From Sorangium cellulosum (GTDB taxonomy: Bacteria; Myxococcota_A; Polyangia; Polyangiales; Polyangiaceae): DNA of 64,000 nucleotides. Position numbers and translations under genes: made by a program. The notes under the pieces are model-generated. The model worked only from the letters and a program-made list of their open reading frames with translations, did not search any database and was not told the DNA's origin. Where the stretch lies: assembly GCF_004135735.1 (NCBI RefSeq), contig NZ_CP012670.1, positions 7,580,501 through 7,644,500 on the forward strand. The letters are read 5' to 3'. Shown here piece by piece: positions 35,376-42,735 of the stretch (position 1 is its first letter; the number at the start of each line of letters is the position of its first letter).

Positions 35376-36956
35376 TCAGAACATCACGGTGCCGCTCGCG
35401 AAGACGTCGAACGTGTTGCTGTCGTTGACGTAGAAGCGGCGGCCCACCGAGTTGATGGTCTGGCGGTAGTTCGGGTTCGGGCTGCCGGTGACGTCGAAGG
35501 AGCCGTCGGCGTTCTGGCGGCGGCACGGCCCCGAGGCCCCGGGGCTGTCCTTGAACGCCGCGTTGCACGGCTGGTCGCCGCCGATGCCGTGCGCCTGGTC
35601 GTGGCGGAAGCCGACGCCGAGCTGGAACTTCACGTTCTCGCTCGCCTGCCACGCCACGCTCGCCTTGGCGCGGTACGAGCCGTACGCCTGCACGTCGCTG
35701 AGCCCCGTGAAGTACGTCCGCTGCGAGCCCTCGTCGATGACCGACGGGGCGCAGGCCGCCTGGACGCCGTTCCTGCAATCGGTCGGGTTGTACGACGGGT
35801 TCTCGCGGAACGCCGCCCACTGCGGCTGCCGCAGCGAGGGCGCGTCGCTCGAGCCGAGCGCGTCGAACAGCTCCGAGTAGTCGCGCCCCTCGGAGTGGTA
35901 CTCGCCGGTGAAGCGCAGATCGAACGTGAGCCGGCTGAACTTCTCGCGGTTCTCCCACGGGATGATCATCACGCCGAGCAGCACCGTGCCGACGAGCGGC
36001 GGGTGGTTGACCAGCGACCGCTCGAGGTCGATGAGGCCGTAGTCGCTCGACTCCTGCTGGAACTCGAACAGCGCCTTGAGCCCGCCGTACGGCTCGACGT
36101 ACTTGATCCGCTTCGACAGGAGCGTGTGCACCTCGAGGCCGATCGTGCCGCGAGAGACGCCGGGCTCGCGCTGGCTGATGCGCCCTCCCTCGAACTGGAG
36201 GTCGTTCCGGTCGTTCCGGTTGATGTCCGTCGGATCGGCGCACTTCACCTGCCCGTCCCTCGGCGACTCGGTGCAGGCGTGCATCGGCTCGCTCACGGGG
36301 AAGCGCCCCTCGATCCCGAACAGCCAGGTCGGCTTCGTGCGGTCGCGCGCCTGGTTCATGATGTTCACGTCGAGGCCGACGGCCAGGTGCTCGATGCCGC
36401 TGCGGCTCGGCGACTTGAAGGGCAGGTCGAAGAGCCGCTCCCCCGGCGCGCCCGCGAGCGCGACGTCCTGCAGGCCGGCGCTGCCGTCGAGATCGGTGAG
36501 CTCGCGCGAGTTGTTCAGGATGATCGGCAGCTTGAGGTAGAGCGCCAGGTCCTTGTAGAGGCCGACGTCGACGCGCGGGATGAGCTTCGAGGTCGTCTCG
36601 CTGTAGCTCGCGACGTTGAGCAGGTTCGACGTGTAGCCGCCCGTCGACAGCCCCGGCGCCGCGATGCTCGTCTCGCGGCGGATCTTCGCGCTCTTCGTCG
36701 AGTACTCGAAGCCGAGGCTCAGGTTCAGATCGAAGGTGTCGCCGTCGTCGAAGGCGTCGATCACGTTCGTGACCTCGCCCGACTCCAGCATCACGCGCGG
36801 CTCGGTGGCGCTCCGCGGCTCGTCGGCGGCCGCGGGGGGTGTCGCGAGGAGCGCCGCCGCGGCGACGGCGAGCGACACGAACGTCGAGCCCCCATCCACG
36901 CTGATGGCGACGCGCGCTAGATGACCTTCGCCGTACCTTCTGCCGTGCATGCTCAT
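35376..36956 (-). CDS. putative outer-membrane beta-barrel protein
   Basis: 526 residues. Signal-like segment (residues 18-45, VAAAALLATPPAAADE). The rest is strand-rich with aromatic-girdle patterns (FDLNLSLGFEYSTKSAKI, LIPRVDVGLYKDLALYLKLP, FSRLTFDLRFTGEYHSEG) and a C-terminal strand ending FASGTVMF with terminal Phe, the usual signal for outer-membrane insertion. Cys pairs (DCRNGVQAAC, CNAAF...CRRQ) sit in presumed loops. Transport or adhesion cannot be distinguished. Start at ATG 36956; ATG 36950, two codons on, is equally possible. Confidence 0.75.
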   Translation of the reverse strand: MSMHGRRYGEGHLARVAISVDGGSTFVSLAVAAAALLATPPAAADEPRSATEPRVMLESGEVTNVIDAFDDGDTFDLNLSLGFEYSTKSAKIRRETSIAAPGLSTGGYTSNLLNVASYSETTSKLIPRVDVGLYKDLALYLKLPIILNNSRELTDLDGSAGLQDVALAGAPGERLFDLPFKSPSRSGIEHLAVGLDVNIMNQARDRTKPTWLFGIEGRFPVSEPMHACTESPRDGQVKCADPTDINRNDRNDLQFEGGRISQREPGVSRGTIGLEVHTLLSKRIKYVEPYGGLKALFEFQQESSDYGLIDLERSLVNHPPLVGTVLLGVMIIPWENREKFSRLTFDLRFTGEYHSEGRDYSELFDALGSSDAPSLRQPQWAAFRENPSYNPTDCRNGVQAACAPSVIDEGSQRTYFTGLSDVQAYGSYRAKASVAWQASENVKFQLGVGFRHDQAHGIGGDQPCNAAFKDSPGASGPCRRQNADGSFDVTGSPNPNYRQTINSVGRRFYVNDSNTFDVFASGTVMF

Positions 36957-37027
36957 GGTTATCCGTCGGACGGACGCTACCGGCCGAGGTAGGAGGGTGT
37001 CAATCCGCGAATCGCTCGCCCGGCAAC

Positions 37028-38365
37028 TCAGCCCGTCGGCGAGCGCTCGTCGGGGGCGAAGGGGCTCTTCCCCTCCTCGCTGTCGGGGAAGATCTCGCTC
37101 GTGATGTCCTCCGCGGCGAGCTCCTCGCGGGCGGTGGTCAGGTCGCGCGACGTCTGATCGAGCCGGTCGGCGAGCACGCCCAGGAACTGCCAGAGCAGCT
37201 TCACGGCGAGCTCGTGCTCCTTGCGGAGGATCTCGAAGAAGTCGGCGCGCCGGACGGCGATGAGCTCGCTCTGCTCGACGGCCGAGACGGTGGCCGAGCG
37301 CGGCATGCTCCGGATGAGGGCCATCTCGCCGAAATGCTCGCCCGGGCCGACCTCGCTCAGCACGGCGTCGCCGCGGACGATCCGGACGAGGCCCGAGAGC
37401 ACGATGAACAGCTCGTCGCCGCGATCCCCCTCGCGGACCACCACCTGGCCGGGCTCGAACGAGAGCACCTCGGCGACCTGCATGACCCGGAGCATCTCGC
37501 GCTCGTGCAGGCGCGCGAACAGCGGCATCTTCGCGAGCACGTCGCGCTTCAGGGCGAGCAGCCGCGCGCGGACGCTGTCGCGGTGGTCGCCCTGGCCGAG
37601 CCGCACGAGGACCGCGGTGATGTTGTCCTTGCCGCCCTTCCGGTTCGCGAGATCGATGAGGCCGTTCGTGGCGGCCTCGCCGTTCTCCTCCTCGAAGAAC
37701 GGCTCGAGCTCGGCGGTGTGCGCGATGTACCCGTGGAGCCCGTCCGACGCGAGCAGGAACTGGTCGCCCGGGAGCACCTCGATCGTGAGCGTGTCGACCT
37801 CGACGCGCTCGTACACGCCGACGGCGCGCGTGATCGCGTTCTTCTGCGCGACCTTCTCGATCTGGTCGCGGGTGAGCTTCCCGCGCTTGATGAGCTCGTT
37901 GTAGACGGTGTGGTCCTCGGTGACCTGCTGGATGCGCCCGTCGCGGAGCAGGTAGATGCGGCTGTCGCCGACGTGCGCGATGTAGCCGTGCGAGCCCGCG
38001 ATGAGGAGCGCCGAGAGCGTCGTGCCCATGCCGCGCTTGGTCGCGTCGGCCTTCGCCTCCTCGTGGATGCGCGCGCATGCGCGCTGGACGGCGTGCTCCA
38101 GCAGGCTGAGGACCTCCTTCATCGCGGCGCGCCGCACGTTGCTGCGCGCCTGGTTCTCGATGAGATCCCGCTCTTTCTTGAGCTCCTCGTGGATGATCCG
38201 GACCGCGAGGGCGCTCGCGACCTCGCCCGCGGCGTGCCCGCCCATTCCGTCGGCAACCACAAAGAGCGCGAGCTTCTTGTCGACGAGGTAGTTGTCCTCG
38301 TTGTGGTCCCGCATGCGGCCGACATCCGTGGCCGCATAAAACCTGATGTTTTCGGACAGGCCCAT
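37028..38365 (-). CDS. PP2C protein phosphatase with C-terminal cyclic-nucleotide-binding domain
   Basis: 445 residues. PP2C-type Ser/Thr phosphatase (1-250) with DHNEDN (20-25), VADGMGGH (37-44), GMGTTL, HVGDSRIYL, LLASDGLHGYI and GGKDNITAVL, so all metal-binding aspartates are present. A cyclic-nucleotide-binding domain (about 280-395) has LSFEPGQVVVREGDRGDELF and the phosphate-binding cassette HFGEMALIRSMPRSATV. A short acidic tail ends the protein. Phosphatase activity could therefore be tuned by cAMP or a related ligand, or by the bare domain (inference). It is cytoplasmic. It could oppose the Ser/Thr kinases at 47108 and 56114. Confidence 0.93.
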   Translation of the reverse strand: MGLSENIRFYAATDVGRMRDHNEDNYLVDKKLALFVVADGMGGHAAGEVASALAVRIIHEELKKERDLIENQARSNVRRAAMKEVLSLLEHAVQRACARIHEEAKADATKRGMGTTLSALLIAGSHGYIAHVGDSRIYLLRDGRIQQVTEDHTVYNELIKRGKLTRDQIEKVAQKNAITRAVGVYERVEVDTLTIEVLPGDQFLLASDGLHGYIAHTAELEPFFEEENGEAATNGLIDLANRKGGKDNITAVLVRLGQGDHRDSVRARLLALKRDVLAKMPLFARLHEREMLRVMQVAEVLSFEPGQVVVREGDRGDELFIVLSGLVRIVRGDAVLSEVGPGEHFGEMALIRSMPRSATVSAVEQSELIAVRRADFFEILRKEHELAVKLLWQFLGVLADRLDQTSRDLTTAREELAAEDITSEIFPDSEEGKSPFAPDERSPTG

Positions 38366-38565
38366 CGGTCCGGGCAGGCTACCCGAGGCCGCGGGAGGAA
38401 ATCACTAGCGATTGCGCCCGCCGCGAACGGGACAACCTCCCCCTGGCTCGCGGCGCGCCCCGCGCGCCCGGGACGCGCCTGCGTGGGCAGGAGGCGCTCG
38501 GGGTGCGGGTGGGGCCCAGGCCACCGTGGCCCGGGCAACGAGCGGCGGTACATTCCGGAGAGCTC

Positions 38566-39351
38566 ATGGGAACGTCGCTCCGGCTGGTCCTCTTCGATAA
38601 CACCGACCTCGGGCGGGGCGCCGCGCGGTGGGTGAACGACGCGCGCCGCCGGCTCGTGGGCCTGCGCCGCGCCGCCGCCCCCGCGGCGCCGGACGCGACG
38701 GCGCCGGACGCGACGGCGCCGGACGCGCCGCCGCCGGACGCGCCGCCGCCGGACGCGCCGCCGCCGGACGGGACGGCGGACATCTCGATCGGGCTCACGC
38801 GGATCTGGCGCGCCGGAGCGGTCCTGCACCGCATGACGGGCGCGGCCGACGCGTGGCTGGGCGCCGCGAGCTGGGCCGAGTCGCTCGCGTGGGCGGCGCG
38901 CACGGCGCGCGCGCGCCGCCAGAAGATCGCGTCGCTGCAGGCCTGGGGCCACGGCGGCTGGGGGTACATGGCCCTCGGCGGGACCCGGCTCGACGAGGCC
39001 GCGCTCCGGGCGGGCTCCCCGCTCGACGAGGCGCTGACCGCCTTCAGGGAGGAGCTGACCGGCCCCGAGGCCGTCGTGTGGCTGCGGTGCTGCAGCGCCT
39101 TCGGCCACACCGGCCGGACCTTCGCGCGGGCGCTCGCCGACCGGCTCGGCTGCCGGGTCGCGAGCCACACGTACATCATCGGCTTCTATCAGAGCGGGAC
39201 CCACTCGCTCCGCCCGGGCGAGGAGCCGACGTGGGATCCGCGCGAGGGCGTGCGCCTCTCCGGCGGGCGGCCGGTCGGCGCCAGGGCGTCGGGGGCGAGC
39301 GAGCCGAACACCGTCACGTGCCTGACGTTCGATCTGCCGCCGGGCTACTGA
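38566..39351 (+). CDS. DUF4347-like protein with His/Cys motif of caspase-like type
   Basis: 261 residues. An N-terminal part with LRLVLFDNTDLGRG is followed by a Pro/Asp/Ala repeat region (PDATAPDAT then PDAPP x3, residues 44-67). A domain with LQAWGHGGWGYMALGG, WLRCCSAFGHTGRTFARAL and CRVASHTYIIG follows. The order His-Gly-x-x-Gly, then hydrophobic-Arg-Cys-Cys-Ser, then x-Ala-Ser-x matches DUF4347, a domain usually found in giant adhesins and thought related to caspase-like peptidases. Here it is a compact stand-alone protein. Activity is untested. ATG 38566 has CCGGAG upstream. Confidence 0.65.
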   Translation: MGTSLRLVLFDNTDLGRGAARWVNDARRRLVGLRRAAAPAAPDATAPDATAPDAPPPDAPPPDAPPPDGTADISIGLTRIWRAGAVLHRMTGAADAWLGAASWAESLAWAARTARARRQKIASLQAWGHGGWGYMALGGTRLDEAALRAGSPLDEALTAFREELTGPEAVVWLRCCSAFGHTGRTFARALADRLGCRVASHTYIIGFYQSGTHSLRPGEEPTWDPREGVRLSGGRPVGARASGASEPNTVTCLTFDLPPGY

Positions 39352-39481
39352 GGCCGCGAGGCCGCCGGCTGCCGCGTGCGCGAGGCCGCCGGCTGCCGCG
39401 AGGCGACCGAGGCCGCGAGGCGTCGCCCGCGTGGTCGGGCGGCGCTCGACCTGCTCGCGGGCGCCGGCGTACCCTTCCGCC

Positions 39482-40672
39482 ATGACGCCGCCTGGAGAGG
39501 CGCGAGACCGCGCGCTCGATCTGCTGCGCCGCGGGGACATGGCCGGCGGGATCGCCGGCCTCGAGGGGCACCTCGCGGCCGAGCCGGGCGACGGCGGGGC
39601 GTGGCTCGCGCTCGGGGCGGCGTACGCGACGCTCGATCGCTGGGCCGAGGCGGCGCCGGCGCTCGCGCGCGCCGTGGAGCGGGGCGGCGACGCGGTCGAG
39701 GCGCGCCTCGCCCACGCGCGCGCGCTCGTCCACATCGGGCAGCTCGACGGCGCGGCCTCGGCGCTCCAGGAGGCCGCCGCGATCGCGCCCGCCGACCCGC
39801 GGGTGCTGCGCGAGCTCGGGGTCGTGCTCTACGACCAGCGCCGCTACGAGGAGGCCGCCGCCTGGCTCGCGCGCGCGTGCGAGGCGGCGCCGGGCGACGC
39901 GCGGGCGGCGTTCGCGCTGGGCCTCGCGCACGAGGCGCGCCGGGACATCGCGGCGGCCATCGCCGCCTACCGCGAGGCGGCGCGGCGGGCGCCGGGGTTC
40001 GCCGACGCGCGGCTCACGCTCGCCGACGCGCTGGCGTCGATCGGCGAGCACGAGCAGGCGCTGATCGAGCTCGAGGCGCTGCTCGCGCGCGAGCGGAGCC
40101 ACGAGAAGGCCGCGCGCAACCGCGAGGTGCTGCGGCGCGCGCTCGCCGAGATGCGGGCGCGCCGGCTGCTCGGCAAGACAGAGCGGGAGCTCGCGCGGTC
40201 GGCGCTCGTCGTGGAGGCGCAGCTCGCGCGCCGCGAGGCGCTGGCGCCGCCCGTCTCGGTGGAGGGCGGGGGGATGCGGCGGACCGTCCGCTACACGGCG
40301 CCGCTCCTCGAGCTCCACGTCACCCTCGACGCGGGCGGGGGCCCCGGCGGCGGCGCGATCGAGGCGCTGCACCTCGCGCTGACCGATCCGGATCGCGCCG
40401 CGCGCGCCGAGGATGACGTCTTCAAGGTCACCGTGATCGGCGAGGACGGCCGGCAGGCGCCGGTGAGCTACGCGACGGGCGCGTCGCTCACGTTCCTGCG
40501 CGAGGCGCTCGGCTGCCCGATGACGCAGGCGAGCGCGCTCTATGCCTCGCTGCTCCAGGGGAGGCCCTCGGTCGACTGGGGCGGCGCGACGCTGCGGTTC
40601 GCGAGCGTCCCGGGCACCGCGGGCAAGCCCGGCGGGGAGCGGCACGGCATCCTGATCAGCCGGCGCGGCTAG
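39482..40672 (+). CDS. TPR repeat protein
   Basis: 396 residues. Tandem TPR units cover residues 8-220 (GDGGAWLALGAAYATLDRWAEA, PRVLRELGVVLYDQRRYEEA, ARAAFALGLAHEARRDIAAA, ADARLTLADALASIGEHEQA). A C-terminal domain of about 140 residues (GMRRTVRYTAPLLELHVTLD, GRQAPVSYATGASLTFLREA) is unrecognised. There is no signal peptide, so it is probably a cytoplasmic scaffold. ATG 39482 was chosen at the first TPR; the GTG region upstream is Arg/Cys-rich and shadow-like. Confidence 0.8.
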   Translation: MTPPGEARDRALDLLRRGDMAGGIAGLEGHLAAEPGDGGAWLALGAAYATLDRWAEAAPALARAVERGGDAVEARLAHARALVHIGQLDGAASALQEAAAIAPADPRVLRELGVVLYDQRRYEEAAAWLARACEAAPGDARAAFALGLAHEARRDIAAAIAAYREAARRAPGFADARLTLADALASIGEHEQALIELEALLARERSHEKAARNREVLRRALAEMRARRLLGKTERELARSALVVEAQLARREALAPPVSVEGGGMRRTVRYTAPLLELHVTLDAGGGPGGGAIEALHLALTDPDRAARAEDDVFKVTVIGEDGRQAPVSYATGASLTFLREALGCPMTQASALYASLLQGRPSVDWGGATLRFASVPGTAGKPGGERHGILISRRG

Positions 40673-40720
40673 AGCGGCGGTCTCTTCATTCTGCAGTCCC
40701 CTGTCCCGCGAGGCGCCGCC

Positions 40721-41494
40721 TCAAGGACGCGCGACGGCGTCGCGCAGCGCGTCGCCGGGCTCGATCATCCCGAGATCGTGCAGCGAGGAGTAGTGGCCGT
40801 CCGGCGCGAGGATGATGTGATCGACGAGCGGCACCCCGACCACCTCGCCGGCCGCCGCGACCGCGTTGGTCATGTCCACGTCCTCGGGAGAGGGCGCCGA
40901 GTCGCCGCTCGGGTGGTTGTGCACCAGCACGAGCGCCGAGGCCGCGTCCGCGAGCGCGGCGCGCAGGATGTCCCGCGCTGCGACCGAGCACCCGTGCAGC
41001 CCGCCCTGCGCGACCCGGCGGGCCCCCCGCATGCCGTTGCGGCCGTCGAGCGAGATCACCCACATCTGCTCGTGATCGAGCGGGCCGAGGTGCGCCGCGC
41101 ACCACGCCGCGATCTCGGCCGAGGAGCGCACCGGAGGGCGCGGGCGCACCGCGCGCTCGAACGCGCGCCGCCCGAGCTCGAGCGACGCGGCGATGCGGAG
41201 CGCCTTGGCGAGGCCGAGGCCGGGGTGCTCGGCGAGCGCGTGCGGGCCGAGCCGCGAGAGCCCCTCCAGCCCGGAGAAGCGGGCCAGGATGGCGGCGGAG
41301 ACGAGCGTCACCGGGGTGCCGACCAGCCCGGTGCCGAGCACGATCGCGAGCAGGTCGGCGTCGCCGAGCGACCAGATCCCCTCCTCGAGCGCTCGCTCCC
41401 GCGGGCCGGCGAAGCCGGGCAGCGCGGCGGGATCGTCCGCGCAGGGCTCGGGGAGAGGTTCGGGCGACAGGAGGGCGCTCTTCCACAGGCTCAT
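40721..41494 (-). CDS. RadC family protein (MPN/JAMM domain)
   Basis: 257 residues, with the N-terminal helix-hairpin-helix-like part (RERALEEGIWSLGDADLLAIVLG, GLEGLSRLGPHALAE) and the C-terminal JAMM metal site HNHPSGDSAPSPEDVD (His192, His194, Asp in the motif), plus VVGVPLVDHIILAPDG. RadC proteins were named for repair, but the role is unsettled; many are linked to mobile elements or DNA end handling. ATG 41494 opens the family start. Confidence 0.9.
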   Translation of the reverse strand: MSLWKSALLSPEPLPEPCADDPAALPGFAGPRERALEEGIWSLGDADLLAIVLGTGLVGTPVTLVSAAILARFSGLEGLSRLGPHALAEHPGLGLAKALRIAASLELGRRAFERAVRPRPPVRSSAEIAAWCAAHLGPLDHEQMWVISLDGRNGMRGARRVAQGGLHGCSVAARDILRAALADAASALVLVHNHPSGDSAPSPEDVDMTNAVAAAGEVVGVPLVDHIILAPDGHYSSLHDLGMIEPGDALRDAVARP

Positions 41495-41630
41495 GCGCGG
41501 GCGACAAGCACGCCGCGGGCCCGGCCGGCTACGCGCGCCGGCGCGGGGGAGCGCCCGCCGGCGAGGTGGCGGAGCGGCGGCGGCGACCGGCGGCCGCCAG
41601 GGCCGGGCGCCCGCGGGGGTGGGGCGCGCG

Positions 41631-42359
41631 TCACTCGACGCGGACGATCGCGTCCGGGGGCAGGCTCTCGGCGAAGGCGTCGCGCGCCGCGCGCACCTTC
41701 GCCTCGACGAGGCCGTCGAAGGTGAGCTTCGTGCGGTAGTCGGCGCCCGACCACCTCGGGTACGAGCCGATGTCGACGTCGCGGTGGGCCGCGACCACGC
41801 GATCGAGCATCGGCTTGAGCTGCCCCTCGTCGAGCGTCGTGAACACCGCGAGCGAGACGAACGGCGTGCCGCCGGAGAGCTCCGCCTGGATGAGCGGCTG
41901 CTTGGCCCGGAAGATCTGCGGCACGCCGGGCAGCATCCACACGTTGCGCATCACCACCGCCGGCCACGCCGCGCTCTCGCCGGCCACGAGCCGCGCGCCC
42001 TCCGGGACGCGAGCCATGAGCAGGTGCCCCTCGGTGATCCGGTCGCCGTAGTACTCGCGCAGCATGCGCTCCATGTTGGGCGCGCGGACCACGGGGACGC
42101 CGAACGCGCGCGCGACGCCCTCGATCGTGAGATCGTCGTGCGTCGGGCCCACGCCGCCGCTCGTGAACACGTAGTCGTGCGCCGCGGCGAGCGCCCTCAC
42201 CTCCGCGGCGATCACGCCGAGCTCGTCGAGCACCATGACCGCCCGCACCAGCTTGACGCCGAGCGAGCGCAGGGTGCCGGCGAGCACGACCAGGTTCTCG
42301 TCAGCGATCTTCCCGCTGAGCAGCTCGTTGCCGATGATCAGCGCCGCTGCGGTCCTCAT
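41631..42359 (-). CDS. CinA-like molybdopterin-binding domain protein (competence/damage-inducible)
   Basis: 242 residues: only the N-terminal MoCF/MogA-like domain of CinA (AAALIIGNELLSGKIADEN, YVFTSGGVGPTHDDLTIEGVA, LMARVPEGARLV, MLPGVPQIFRA). The C-terminal nicotinamide-nucleotide amidase domain of full-length CinA (about 410 residues) is missing. The family is linked to NAD-related metabolite salvage. ATG 42359 is used; GTG 42365, two codons upstream, is possible. It starts 16 bp after the xseB stop, so it is in the same operon. Confidence 0.9.
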   Translation of the reverse strand: MRTAAALIIGNELLSGKIADENLVVLAGTLRSLGVKLVRAVMVLDELGVIAAEVRALAAAHDYVFTSGGVGPTHDDLTIEGVARAFGVPVVRAPNMERMLREYYGDRITEGHLLMARVPEGARLVAGESAAWPAVVMRNVWMLPGVPQIFRAKQPLIQAELSGGTPFVSLAVFTTLDEGQLKPMLDRVVAAHRDVDIGSYPRWSGADYRTKLTFDGLVEAKVRAARDAFAESLPPDAIVRVE

Positions 42360-42375
42360 CTCCACCTTGCTCCGC

Positions 42376-42735
42376 TCACCCCTCGAACTCGCGCGTCACC
42401 GGGCGCCCGTCGGCGTCGATCCCGAGCAGCTCCTCGACGCGCTTCTCCGCGCGGTCGAGGCGCTCCTGCGCCGAGCGCGACAGCCGGATGCCCTCCTCGA
42501 AGAGCGAGAGCGCGCGCTCGAGCGGCAGGTCGCCGCCCTCGAGCTCCGCCACGATCTTCGCGAGCCGGCGCGTCGACTCCTCGAAGGACAGCCCGCCGGC
42601 GCCCGCGGCCGCGTCGCCGCTCCCCGGCGCGCCGGCGGCGTCGGTCGTCCCCGTCGACGCGGCGCCGGGCGCCGCGCTCGCCCCCGCGTCCGCGCCGCGG
42701 CCGCTCTCGTCCGTTGCGTCGCTCATCGTCGTCAT
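42376..42735 (-). CDS. xseB: exodeoxyribonuclease VII small subunit
   Basis: 119 residues. The N-terminal 46 residues are an Ala/Gly/Thr/Asp-rich extension; the XseB core follows with LSFEESTRRLAKIVAELEGGDL, PLERALSLFEEGIRLSR and LDRAEKRVEELLG. XseB multimers with XseA degrade single-stranded DNA in the cytoplasm. xseA is not in view. The ATG at 42735 overlaps the stop of the HEAT-repeat gene (ATGA), indicating translational coupling. Confidence 0.93.
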   Translation of the reverse strand: MTTMSDATDESGRGADAGASAAPGAASTGTTDAAGAPGSGDAAAGAGGLSFEESTRRLAKIVAELEGGDLPLERALSLFEEGIRLSRSAQERLDRAEKRVEELLGIDADGRPVTREFEG

